DNA of 30,824 nucleotides from Bacteroidia bacterium (GTDB taxonomy: Bacteria > Bacteroidota > Bacteroidia > Bacteroidales > VadinHA17): contig JAPLEC010000450.1 of assembly GCA_026391515.1 (NCBI GenBank), positions 1 through 30,824 on the forward strand, given 5' to 3'. The notes under the pieces were generated by a model that did no database searches, was not told the DNA's origin, and saw only the letters and a program-made list of their open reading frames with translations. The position numbers were made by a program, and so were the translations under genes. This document shows positions 7,745-16,129 of this stretch, piece after piece. The first letter of the stretch is position 1. Each line of letters opens with the position of its first letter.

Positions 7745-10186
7745 CTATTCTGCGGCATTTAATTCGATTAATGCATCTATTAATCCAGGAGAGGATAATT
7801 TTACAGAAATTTTTCCTGATTCATTAAGTGCCTGGATAAAAACAAGTAATTTACCATGGTAAGCATGCTGTCTGTAATCTTTATAGTCTTCAGTATTTGC
7901 AGGATTGGAATCTTCCATTCCCAGCAGACGGGCCGGACCCGATATCTCGCAGGTTATTTCATTATCCGCATTATACACTATATTCCCGGCATCATCACAG
8001 AGAGTAACAAAAATATGTGCAATGTCCTGTCTGTCGGCTTTTATTGATTGATCATCACAACCAGCAACAATTTTGACCGGAGTGCCGGTTGTTTTTAATT
8101 CATAAATTGCTGCTTCAATTCCATGGTTTTTTGCCACAGCTTTCAGAGTACCGTTTTCAAATGGTATCTCCCAGGTTATTGTTCTGTTCTGAAAATCAGC
8201 CATCTTTTTTGTGCCAATAGATTTTGAATTTAATAGAAGCTCAACCTCCTCGCAATTTGAAAATGCATTTATGGCTATTGTCTGACCCAATTTATAATTC
8301 CAGACAGGTTCGACTCTTTTATGAGCCCATAAGCTTACCGGTCCCCTTTCAGTAAGCCTGTCAGTCGTTCCGATGATAACCATTGGCTTATCGCTCCAGA
8401 GGCTCTGCCTGAAATAGAATTCAGGCTTTTTGTTACCGGCCAGGTCAATTACACCTGCAGTATTTGAACGCATCGGAAACCTGCCTGCTTCGCCAATATA
8501 TTCAAATCCTGTCCATAAAAATTGCCCCATAACATATTCATTATCCGCGACATAGTTCCACATCTCGAGAGTCATTCCATTTTCACTGCCATATAGCGGA
8601 CGGAGAGGATATTTTTTATGATCCGGTTCATAACGGAATTCCTGGTAATTATATCCGGCTACATCCAGTGCATCAGCATATCCTGTTTCATTAGACATCA
8701 GAGCTGAAGCAAGCCCGGCAGTTACAGGCCTTGTTGTATCGAGTTCCTTAATAAGTGTAACAAGTACACTTGCAACTTCACCCAGTCTGTTTGCATGAGG
8801 AAGGGTTTCACTGAATTTTGCCCAAGTCTGTGGATTAGCTTCAGTATTAAGTATCTGGTGGGTATATGGGTCGTTCGGATAATCGATCTCATTCCCGATG
8901 CTCCACATTATAACTGAAGGGTGATTACGGTCTCTGAGAATAAAATCTTTCAGATCTTTCTCAGCCCACTCCTTAAAATAAGCTGCGTATCCTTCCTTCC
9001 CCGGTGTTCCAACATTCCATCCGGCCAGCCATTTCTTCTTGGGAAGTTCCCATTCATCAAAAGCTTCACCGATCACAAGAAATCCTTTCTGATCGCACAG
9101 GTCAAGAAAATCAGGCGAGAACGGATTATGGCTTGTTCTTATAGCATTACATCCCATCTCTTTAAGAATACTAAGCCTTCTTGCAATCTCTTCTTTGGGA
9201 ACGGCAGCACCTAATGCACCGGCATCATGATGCATGCATATTCCTTTCAGCTTCAGGTTTTTACCATTCAGGGAAAAACCTTTGTCAGCATCGAACCTGA
9301 TTGTTCTCAATCCGACTAGAGTTGAAACATTATCGATAAATTTCTTCCCTTTTAACACAGTTACCAGATTATACAAGGCAGGATTGTCAACATCCCATAA
9401 TTCAGGTTTGATAACTTTTAACTCTTCTTCAATTGATGTCTCTTCTGAAGGATTAAGTTTTACGTACCCGAAACCGACTGCTACAGTATCATCATTGAAA
9501 ATCAGATAATTATAAACATCTGCTTTGACAGTTTTTACTGTTTCATTCTGAACAGTTACCCTGACAGATAATGTTGCAGATTCTGCTGATATTTCTTTTG
9601 CACTGTAATAAACTCCCCATTGTTTAATATGAACAGCAGGTATCGTTATCAGCTTCACATTTCTGTATATCCCTGATCCTGTGTACCAACGGGAATCTCC
9701 GAAAAGAGTATGGTCGACTTTTACTGCAACCAGGTTTTCCTGTCCCGGCTTTAACCATGGTGTCAGATCGTACTGAAATGATATATAACCATTTGGTCTT
9801 TTCCCAAGGTATTTCTCATTAATCCATACTTCGCTGTTATTATAAATACCATCAAAACTGATATATATTTTCTCTCCTTTCAGGTTTTTGGGGGCAACAA
9901 ATGATTTCCTGTACCATCCGATACCGCCCGGCAGGTAACCTGTACAGCTGTAATTATCTTTGCTAAAAGGGCCTTCAATGCTCCAGTCATGAGGCAGATC
10001 AAGACTCCTCCATCCGGAATCATCCAATGATACAGCCTGGCTGTTTGCTATATTACCTTTATAAAACTTCCAGTCAAAATTAAAATTACTTACGTTCCTC
10101 CCGGCCTGCTGTGAATTTAAATTTAAACAGGAAAGAATAGTTATACTTAGGATCAGAATTCTTCGAAGAGAAGTATGTTCTTTCAT
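7745..10186 (-). CDS. Exported glycoside hydrolase family 2 (beta-galactosidase-type)
   Basis: The ATG at 10186 is preferred to a TTG eight codons upstream because the signal peptide (residues about 1-26, core ILILSITILSCLNL) then starts normally, giving 813 residues. The order of domains is an N-terminal sugar-binding jelly roll (WRSLDLPHDW, GIGWYRKSF), an immunoglobulin-like domain, and a TIM barrel with HNPFSPDFLDLCD and GEAFDEW. The acid/base is E433 in WSIGNE and the nucleophile is E535 in YGSENG. C-terminal beta domains of the DUF4982/GH2C type follow. This architecture is typical of Bacteroidota GH2 beta-galactosidases, which hydrolyse terminal beta-galactosides in the periplasm or at the surface. 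Related GH2 enzymes cleave beta-mannosides or glucuronides, so specificity is probable, not certain. No SusC/SusD pair lies beside it. Confidence 0.9.
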   Translation of the reverse strand: MKEHTSLRRILILSITILSCLNLNSQQAGRNVSNFNFDWKFYKGNIANSQAVSLDDSGWRSLDLPHDWSIEGPFSKDNYSCTGYLPGGIGWYRKSFVAPKNLKGEKIYISFDGIYNNSEVWINEKYLGKRPNGYISFQYDLTPWLKPGQENLVAVKVDHTLFGDSRWYTGSGIYRNVKLITIPAVHIKQWGVYYSAKEISAESATLSVRVTVQNETVKTVKADVYNYLIFNDDTVAVGFGYVKLNPSEETSIEEELKVIKPELWDVDNPALYNLVTVLKGKKFIDNVSTLVGLRTIRFDADKGFSLNGKNLKLKGICMHHDAGALGAAVPKEEIARRLSILKEMGCNAIRTSHNPFSPDFLDLCDQKGFLVIGEAFDEWELPKKKWLAGWNVGTPGKEGYAAYFKEWAEKDLKDFILRDRNHPSVIMWSIGNEIDYPNDPYTHQILNTEANPQTWAKFSETLPHANRLGEVASVLVTLIKELDTTRPVTAGLASALMSNETGYADALDVAGYNYQEFRYEPDHKKYPLRPLYGSENGMTLEMWNYVADNEYVMGQFLWTGFEYIGEAGRFPMRSNTAGVIDLAGNKKPEFYFRQSLWSDKPMVIIGTTDRLTERGPVSLWAHKRVEPVWNYKLGQTIAINAFSNCEEVELLLNSKSIGTKKMADFQNRTITWEIPFENGTLKAVAKNHGIEAAIYELKTTGTPVKIVAGCDDQSIKADRQDIAHIFVTLCDDAGNIVYNADNEITCEISGPARLLGMEDSNPANTEDYKDYRQHAYHGKLLVFIQALNESGKISVKLSSPGLIDALIELNAAE

Positions 10187-10216
10187 TTTATTGTCTGTTT
10201 TATGCACCAATTATTT

Positions 10217-10224
10217 CAAAATTA
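10217..10224 (-). promoter_or_regulatory. Candidate -7 promoter element for the GH2 gene
   Basis: On the minus strand TAATTTTG fits the Bacteroidota TAnnTTTG consensus about 31 bases before the ATG at 10186, with a TTG about 14 bases further upstream. The position is good for a promoter but the -33 spacing is short, so this is tentative. Confidence 0.4.
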
Positions 10225-10331
10225 GTGATTTTATTATCAACCATTCCCTGGTTTATATTTGAATTTAATTTATCTAATCTTTATCTCCTCTCCAAAAGAA
10301 GAATCTCTTTCAGAAGCTTTTTATATGGATA

Positions 10332-10550
10332 ATGATGCTCATAACTCCTACTCCCGGGGGCAGCGGTTTTGCTGAAGCTATTATTAAAGGATATATTTCC
10401 GATGCAATTCCGGCAGATCCTGAACATGTTAAAAACATAGCTTTGGCTATGGTAATTATCTGGAGCATAATCAGTTATTATCCGTACCTGATTATTGGTG
10501 CCTCAATTGTTCCGGGATGGATACAAAGAAAATTTGAAAGCCATCAATAA
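10332..10550 (+). pseudogene. C-terminal remnant of a UPF0104/LPG-synthase transmembrane-domain protein
   Basis: The 72-residue reading frame contains TPTPGGSGFAEAIIKGYIS followed by a hydrophobic helix and the end YYPYLIIGASIVPGW. This matches the extreme C-terminus of the lysylphosphatidylglycerol-synthase transmembrane (UPF0104, YbhN-like) family, whose members are normally more than 300 residues with several membrane segments. Upstream in the same frame only about 18 more codons are open before a stop at 10275, and they do not look like the family. The rest of the gene is absent from this window. I read it as a deletion remnant left beside the GH2 gene. A short functional peptide is possible but unlikely. 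Confidence 0.6.
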
Positions 10551-10569
10551 ATAAGCGATAGTTTTTTTG

Positions 10570-10577
10570 TATCTTGG
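10570..10577 (+). promoter_or_regulatory. Candidate promoter -7 element for the ABC transporter gene
   Basis: TATCTTGG is one base off TAnnTTTG and is preceded directly by a T run ending in G, a context often seen at Bacteroidota promoters. It lies 33 bases before the ATG at 10611. Confidence 0.45.
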
Positions 10578-10610
10578 TTTTTTCTGAAAAAAACATACCC
10601 CAACCCCATT

Positions 10611-13600
10611 ATGAGTGAGGAGATCTTAAAAGCACTGATGGAATTATTTGCGCTTATCGTCAAGCAGGATGGGGGTGTAATAATGAATGAGCGTGATTAC
10701 GTTTCAGGTTTCCTGAATAAGCAATTATCGCATGAAAGCGTAAAGGAATATCTTGCTCTTTTTGATAAACATGCCGGACCTGTTATTGAAAAATCAGCAG
10801 AGAAATTATCAGCACCTCCTTCAGTTAAAGACTCAGTAAAGATCCTCGGGATCTGTAAGAAGATCAACCGAACTCTGAACCAGCAGCAAAAGGTTGTTGT
10901 TCTCATACGCCTTTATGAACTTGCAAATGCAGATCGCCGGTTTACTCCTCAGAAAATGAACATAATAAATACAGTTGCAGAAGTATTTAAAATATCTCCC
11001 GATGAATTTGCCGCAACTGAACAATTTGTAAAAAATAATAATCCTAAAGATCTTGATAATCCATCAATTCTTGTTCTGAGCACTGAAAATGAGAGTGAGC
11101 TTTGCAAAAAAATGCTTACAGGTTATCAGGATACAAACATTTATTTTTTAAGAATTGCAAGCGTTGATCTTTATTTTCTAAAGTATATTTCACAGGAACA
11201 GCTCTATCTTAATGGACTTCCTATAACCTCCGGACAGGTCTATTCATTTGCAAAAGGCGGAACATTGAGATCAGCCCAGGGTTATGCAATTTATTACAGT
11301 GATATCAGTTCAAGCTTTCTTTCCAATATTATTATACACAAGCTTTCATTTATTGTTGAAAATCTTACTTACAATTTTATCGAAGGACATCCAGCAATTG
11401 ACAATATCAGCTTCTCGATTGATGAGGGAAGCCTTGTCGGAATACTGGGTGCAAGCGGTTCAGGTAAAACAACTCTTTTAAATCTGCTGTGCGGGATACA
11501 GAAACCCTTAAGCGGAAGCATCAGAATAAATGGACTCGATGTGATTAAGGATAGCACAGCTCTTGAGGGAGTCCTGGGTTATGTTCCTCAGGATGATTTG
11601 CTAATTGAAGACCTGACTGTTTTTGAAAACTTGTATTTTGCTGCATGTCAGTGTTTTAAAGGAAAAACCAAAGAAGAAATCAAATCTCTTGTCGATCATA
11701 CCCTTACGAATCTCGGGTTGCTTGAAAAAAGAGATTACAAGGTCGGAACACCACTTAATAAGGTTATCAGCGGCGGACAGAGAAAAAGGCTGAATATTGC
11801 ACTGGAACTTATCCGTGAGCCTTCGGTTCTGTTTCTCGATGAACCCACATCCGGCCTCTCTTCTAGAGATTCTGAAACCCTGATGGATCTGTTAAGAGAC
11901 CTGACACTTAAAGGAAAACTTGTTTTCACCGTTATCCACCAGCCTTCATCAGAGATCTTCAAGATGTTTGATAAGATCATTATACTTGACCAGGAAGGTT
12001 GTATGGCATATTACGGCAATCCTGTCGATGCAGTAATTTATTTTAAGACTATTGATGCCCAGATAAATTCCAACGTCGGTGAATGTCCTTCATGCGGAAA
12101 TGTAAATACTGAAACAATTTTCAATATTATCGAAACTCATGTTGTGGATGAGTTTGGAAAATACACCGATAAAAGGAAGGTAGAACCTAAAGAGTGGGCA
12201 GCTAAATTCAGGCAAAAGTACCCTGTAACCAGCATGCCGGAAGTAAAAAAGCCGCCACACAGGAATCTGCAAAGACCTGGCCTGCTGAAACAATTTCAAA
12301 TCTATCTTACCAGGGATATCAGTAGCAAATTAGCTGATATTCAATATATCAGATTAACACTGCTGGAGGCCCCTATTCTTGGTTTTGTTCTTTCCTTCAT
12401 AATCAGATATATTCCCGACCCAAATTCTGACATTTACATTTTCTCGGAAAATGAAAATATTCCGATATATATCTTCATGAGTCTTATTGTGGCTCTGTTT
12501 CTCGGATTGACAATAAGCGCAGAAGAGATTTTCCGTGACAGGAAGATCCTGAAAAGGGAACATTTTCTCAATCTGAGCAGGACAAGCTATCTTGCTGCAA
12601 AGGTAGCTATCCTGATCTTCATATCTGCCCTGCAATCAGTATTGTTTGTAGTGGTGGCAAATCCGATACTTGGGATTAAAGGAATGTTTTTCTATTACTG
12701 GCTTGCTCTTTTTACAACAGCATTTTGTGCAAACATGCTGGGGCTCAATATTTCAGCTTCATTCAATTCAGCAATAACTATTTATATCATCATCCCTCTG
12801 ATCATAATACCGATGATGGTTTTAAGCGGTGCAATGTTTCCCTTCGATAAGCTGAACAGGAAGATCGGGAATGTAGATAAAGTGCCGTTAATAGCTGAAC
12901 TTATGCCGACAAGATGGACCTATGAAGCATTAATGGTTTCTCAGTTTAAAGATAACAGATACAGCCAACAGGAATATAACAGGGAAGGGGAAACTTATTA
13001 TATGCTCCAAAAAATGATAAGCGAGGCTGATTTCAATAAAGTGCACAGGATTCCCGAGTTGAAAAAAGCGGTGGAAACAAGTCTTCATGAGTACAGAAGC
13101 AATCCGAAAGATATTGATAATCAGGGGCAACTTCTCCTGGAAAAGAAAATCCGTCATTTTAGTAAGCTGGCTCTTTTAAAGAATGAACTAACCAAAATGT
13201 CAGAGCTTTACGATATTCCTAAATTCAATCATTTAGATCTGTTAACACCTTATGAATTTAATCCGACCGTTTCAGATTCCGTAAATATTTACCTGGGCAA
13301 GCTTGATGAAATATTCAGTAAAATATCAAATTCAGCCAGTGACAGAAAAGATAAGTTCTATAACCTTGGCGAGAATAAAGAAAAGCTTGATGAGCTCCGG
13401 AACGATTATTATAATTACAAGCTCGAGGAAATAGTAACTAAATACTACGAAAGGAAAAAAATCCTTTTCTATAAGAATACTATTGTTCAGAATATTGATC
13501 CTGTCTACCTTGATCCTTACAAGAGGGGATTTCTTGGTTTCAGAACACATTTTTTTGCACCTGCAAAATATATCTTCGGAATTAAAACTGACACATTCAC

Positions 13601-13736
13601 GTTCAATATAATCATTGTTCTCTTAAGTACAATATTGCTGTATTTGACGTTATATTATGAACTTCTGGCCAAGCTGGTAAGATTCATAGAAAGATTTAAA
13701 ATCCGAAAAAAGTTTTTTCGTAATTTAGTTACATGA
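10611..13736 (+). CDS. ABCG-like ABC transporter (ATPase fused to permease) with N-terminal TerB-like domain
   Basis: The 1041-residue protein fuses several parts. Residues about 1-140 are helical and resemble a TerB/DjlA-type domain (ALMELFALIVKQDGG, ELANADRRFTP). Residues about 150-235 form a small beta domain that may be FHA-like. The ATPase follows, with Walker A GASGSGKT (K286), signature SGGQ (S387) and Walker B FLDEP (D410, E411), then an H-loop in VIHQPSSE. Next comes an ABC-2/ABCG membrane domain (about residues 585-770). A long polar, helical insertion of about 200 residues lies before a last membrane segment near residue 1000. ABCG half-transporters usually export lipids or hydrophobic compounds and dimerise. 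Here the substrate is unknown. Two exported proteins lie just downstream and may work with it. Confidence 0.88.
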   Translation: MSEEILKALMELFALIVKQDGGVIMNERDYVSGFLNKQLSHESVKEYLALFDKHAGPVIEKSAEKLSAPPSVKDSVKILGICKKINRTLNQQQKVVVLIRLYELANADRRFTPQKMNIINTVAEVFKISPDEFAATEQFVKNNNPKDLDNPSILVLSTENESELCKKMLTGYQDTNIYFLRIASVDLYFLKYISQEQLYLNGLPITSGQVYSFAKGGTLRSAQGYAIYYSDISSSFLSNIIIHKLSFIVENLTYNFIEGHPAIDNISFSIDEGSLVGILGASGSGKTTLLNLLCGIQKPLSGSIRINGLDVIKDSTALEGVLGYVPQDDLLIEDLTVFENLYFAACQCFKGKTKEEIKSLVDHTLTNLGLLEKRDYKVGTPLNKVISGGQRKRLNIALELIREPSVLFLDEPTSGLSSRDSETLMDLLRDLTLKGKLVFTVIHQPSSEIFKMFDKIIILDQEGCMAYYGNPVDAVIYFKTIDAQINSNVGECPSCGNVNTETIFNIIETHVVDEFGKYTDKRKVEPKEWAAKFRQKYPVTSMPEVKKPPHRNLQRPGLLKQFQIYLTRDISSKLADIQYIRLTLLEAPILGFVLSFIIRYIPDPNSDIYIFSENENIPIYIFMSLIVALFLGLTISAEEIFRDRKILKREHFLNLSRTSYLAAKVAILIFISALQSVLFVVVANPILGIKGMFFYYWLALFTTAFCANMLGLNISASFNSAITIYIIIPLIIIPMMVLSGAMFPFDKLNRKIGNVDKVPLIAELMPTRWTYEALMVSQFKDNRYSQQEYNREGETYYMLQKMISEADFNKVHRIPELKKAVETSLHEYRSNPKDIDNQGQLLLEKKIRHFSKLALLKNELTKMSELYDIPKFNHLDLLTPYEFNPTVSDSVNIYLGKLDEIFSKISNSASDRKDKFYNLGENKEKLDELRNDYYNYKLEEIVTKYYERKKILFYKNTIVQNIDPVYLDPYKRGFLGFRTHFFAPAKYIFGIKTDTFTFNIIIVLLSTILLYLTLYYELLAKLVRFIERFKIRKKFFRNLVT

Positions 13737-13743
13737 TTTTTTA

Positions 13744-13751
13744 TATTTTTG
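13744..13751 (+). promoter_or_regulatory. Perfect TAnnTTTG box just before the lipoprotein gene
   Basis: TATTTTTG matches the Bacteroidota -7 element exactly, but it ends two bases before the first ATG of the next gene. If it is used, transcription would begin at or after that ATG, which favours the second ATG at 13774 or a leaderless message. Confidence 0.4.
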
Positions 13752-13752
13752 T

Positions 13753-14688
13753 ATGAAACAACGTATCATCCTGATGAGAGGGAGATTGGTTTTTATCTTA
13801 ATTACTGTTTTGCTTATTAGTTTCTCATGCAGAAATTCAGCGAAGAGGAACGCAGATTTTGTGTTTCCGGAAGCTGATTCAGTGCCTGTAGGAGAAGCGG
13901 AAAAACTGAGCGCTGAAGCTATTGAGGAGATTTCAAAAAACATTACGTCACCTGTTGAAATTGCAAATCTTCTCCAGGTACTTGCTGTACCATATTCTCC
14001 GGATTATCTTGCTTCTTCAATCGATGCTAATAAGCAGCCAACGGCTTTTGATAAAGCGCTTACACTTGGAATTCTTGGCGCAGATCTTGGCTATCTTAAT
14101 ATGTATGAGAAGACCGGGTCATCCATCGATATCCTTTCTTCAATCAGAAAACTCGCGGAAGGGACAAGAGTGGGACAGTTTTTCGATTTCGAGACAATAA
14201 AAAGACTTTCGTTAAATAAGTCAAATCTTGATTCTCTTCTGCTCCTTTCGATTGATTCATATACTAAAATAGATAAATATCTGCGCGATAATGAAAGAGG
14301 ACAGCTTTCCTCACTCATGATAATAGGAGTCTGGCTCGAAGGTCAATATCTTGCAACCCAAGTAGTTAAAGAATATCCTGATCCAATACTCAAAGATCGG
14401 ATTGGCGAGCAGAAAATCATTCTGAATGATCTTATTATGCTGGCAAATCCTTATTGTAACCGGGATTCGGAATTCGGTTCTTTGTGCAAAGATCTTCAGA
14501 TCATTAAAGAAAAATACAGGGATATCAGGATCACTTATACACTTGGCGAACCAAAAAGTGTCGAAGTGGATGGCGGTTTAAAAGTCGAACAGACAGAAAC
14601 AAGCGTCGTTGAAATGACTGATGCACAGCTGGCAGAAATTATTGAGGTTACGAAAATTATCAGAAACAAACTAATTACAAATAATTAG
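13753..14688 (+). CDS. Conserved-looking exported (probable lipoprotein) protein of unknown function
   Basis: The protein has 311 residues, or 304 if translation starts at the second ATG at 13774. The N-terminus carries a hydrophobic segment ending LLISFSC, a plausible though loose lipoprotein site, after which the chain is soluble and mainly helical. The mature part is rich in Leu, Ile, Ser and Asp and includes segments such as LGILGADLGYLNMYEKTG and IIGVWLEGQYLATQ. I do not recognise a named domain. It follows the ABC transporter by 16 bases and its stop codon abuts the start of the next gene, so all three probably share a transcript. Membership of a three-gene export or envelope unit is inferred from this spacing. 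No catalytic motif is apparent. Confidence 0.75.
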   Translation: MKQRIILMRGRLVFILITVLLISFSCRNSAKRNADFVFPEADSVPVGEAEKLSAEAIEEISKNITSPVEIANLLQVLAVPYSPDYLASSIDANKQPTAFDKALTLGILGADLGYLNMYEKTGSSIDILSSIRKLAEGTRVGQFFDFETIKRLSLNKSNLDSLLLLSIDSYTKIDKYLRDNERGQLSSLMIIGVWLEGQYLATQVVKEYPDPILKDRIGEQKIILNDLIMLANPYCNRDSEFGSLCKDLQIIKEKYRDIRITYTLGEPKSVEVDGGLKVEQTETSVVEMTDAQLAEIIEVTKIIRNKLITNN

Positions 14689-15123
14689 ATGAAAAAATAT
14701 TTTATCACATTGTTCTTTTTATTTACACTCGGTGCATTGGTTATGGGCCAGGCAACTGATCCGCTTGTAAGTAAATGCGTTATGAATGCAGGTCCTAACG
14801 CAAAATACCTGAAAGATTTCAGGGTCCAATTAAGCAAATCAACCACAACCGGTGAATTAAGATACAAGGCACAAATGTCGCTCTGGAAAAATACAAAGTA
14901 CCGATTCTCCATGTGCAATTCTGAAGATTCAAAAGGTCAGCTTATACTAACAATAAAGGATGATGCCAACAAAGTGGTTCTCTCGTCTTTTGATCAAAAG
15001 TCGGGTAAGGCATATCCTTTTGTCATATTTGAATGTTATAAAAGCGGAATTTATACTCTTAATTATGATTTCCTTGACGGGCAGCAGGGATCGGGTGTCG
15101 GAGTGGTTTCTATGGTAAGATGA
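14689..15123 (+). CDS. Small secreted protein, beta-rich, unknown function
   Basis: The 144-residue protein begins with a signal peptide cleaved around VMGQA (residues 18-22). The mature domain is beta-rich with three Cys residues (in SKCVMN, SMCNSED and FECYKSG) and a final GVGVVSMVR. Its ATG directly follows the TAG of the lipoprotein gene with no intervening base, a strong sign of translational coupling. The role presumably lies in the periplasm or at the surface together with the lipoprotein and perhaps the ABC transporter upstream. I do not recognise the family. Its stop codon is only five bases from the stop of the convergent membrane-protein gene. Confidence 0.75.
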   Translation: MKKYFITLFFLFTLGALVMGQATDPLVSKCVMNAGPNAKYLKDFRVQLSKSTTTGELRYKAQMSLWKNTKYRFSMCNSEDSKGQLILTIKDDANKVVLSSFDQKSGKAYPFVIFECYKSGIYTLNYDFLDGQQGSGVGVVSMVR

Positions 15124-15128
15124 TCTCC

Positions 15129-16124
15129 TTAAAAAATATAGAATATCTGAATTAACAGAATCAGCAGTAAGAATCCCGTAAAAATAATCTCAGGCAAAAG
15201 TTTCTTTTTCACAAAAATAAAATAGTGTGCCAGAAAATAGCTGGCCGGAATGCTTATTATCCATATCATCTCAACAGATACTGATGGCAGAATGAAGTAC
15301 AAAGCCAGAGAAACAAGAAACCACCAGAAAAGCAGATAAAAAGTTTTGCGCGATTTTATTTTTTTTGAATTCATTTGCCTCAATAAAAATCCAAGGCTTA
15401 TAAGTACAATCAGCCCTGAATAAATCAGGACAATTATTGTCAATCTTTGAAACTGGTATCCGGCTGTCTCTCCAAAAAGATTATCTTTTATATCTGAAAG
15501 AAATATGCCAAGATCTTTCCCTAAAACATAATAGAGCCCAAATATAAGGATATAAGGTGTTGCCAATCCTAAAAGTGCTAATGCAATCTCACCTATATTA
15601 ACCGTTCTCAATAAAGTGATACTTATTATTACCAGCAGACCAAACCATATCAGGTTCGCATAAAAAAGACTTGCGATGCTGATGAGAATAGCTGCATCAA
15701 AAAAATTAAAAGCAATCCCCGGTTTTCTGTACGAATCCATAATTCTCATGACAGCCAGCATCAGAAAAAGAGTTGCCGGCAGAACAGGATTCAGAACCTG
15801 GTATTGTGGAAATACTGAGCTGAATAATAGATAGATAAATGCTGGTAAAAATGTCCTCTCGTTTATAAAAAAAACTGAAGTATTGAAACTGATAACCAGA
15901 AAAAGCATTATGGACAGGATGAGGAATGAAAAGATCACTCCCAACAATGAATTATTACCGATCAGTAATTTAATAATGCCGTAAAGCGGCATTGGCTTTA
16001 TTTCATATATTGCTGAAACCGGTAACTTAGGATTAATAAATGCACTGATCCAAAAAATTGCAAGGGAGATGACAATAAGAAAAATAACTCCCGGACCTGT
16101 TTCCCGAAATACTTTTAATAACAT
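15129..16124 (-). CDS. Polytopic membrane protein, DUF6427-like
   Basis: The 331-residue protein is almost wholly hydrophobic, with about nine to ten membrane segments separated by short loops. The central block (YLLFSSVFPQYQVLNP, then a helix and MRIMDSYRKPG, then FFDAAILISIASLFY) resembles the Bacteroidota DUF6427 family as I remember it. No enzymatic motif can be assigned. It begins five bases after purD on the same strand, so it is very likely co-transcribed with it. The link to purine synthesis is probably positional only. Function unknown. Confidence 0.75.
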   Translation of the reverse strand: MLLKVFRETGPGVIFLIVISLAIFWISAFINPKLPVSAIYEIKPMPLYGIIKLLIGNNSLLGVIFSFLILSIMLFLVISFNTSVFFINERTFLPAFIYLLFSSVFPQYQVLNPVLPATLFLMLAVMRIMDSYRKPGIAFNFFDAAILISIASLFYANLIWFGLLVIISITLLRTVNIGEIALALLGLATPYILIFGLYYVLGKDLGIFLSDIKDNLFGETAGYQFQRLTIIVLIYSGLIVLISLGFLLRQMNSKKIKSRKTFYLLFWWFLVSLALYFILPSVSVEMIWIISIPASYFLAHYFIFVKKKLLPEIIFTGFLLLILLIQIFYIF

Positions 16125-16129
16125 TAATT

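Noticed and set aside
10187..10210. TTG start for the GH2 gene at 10210
   Set aside because: The ATG at 10186 gives a regular signal peptide and leaves space for the promoter box at 10217-10224.
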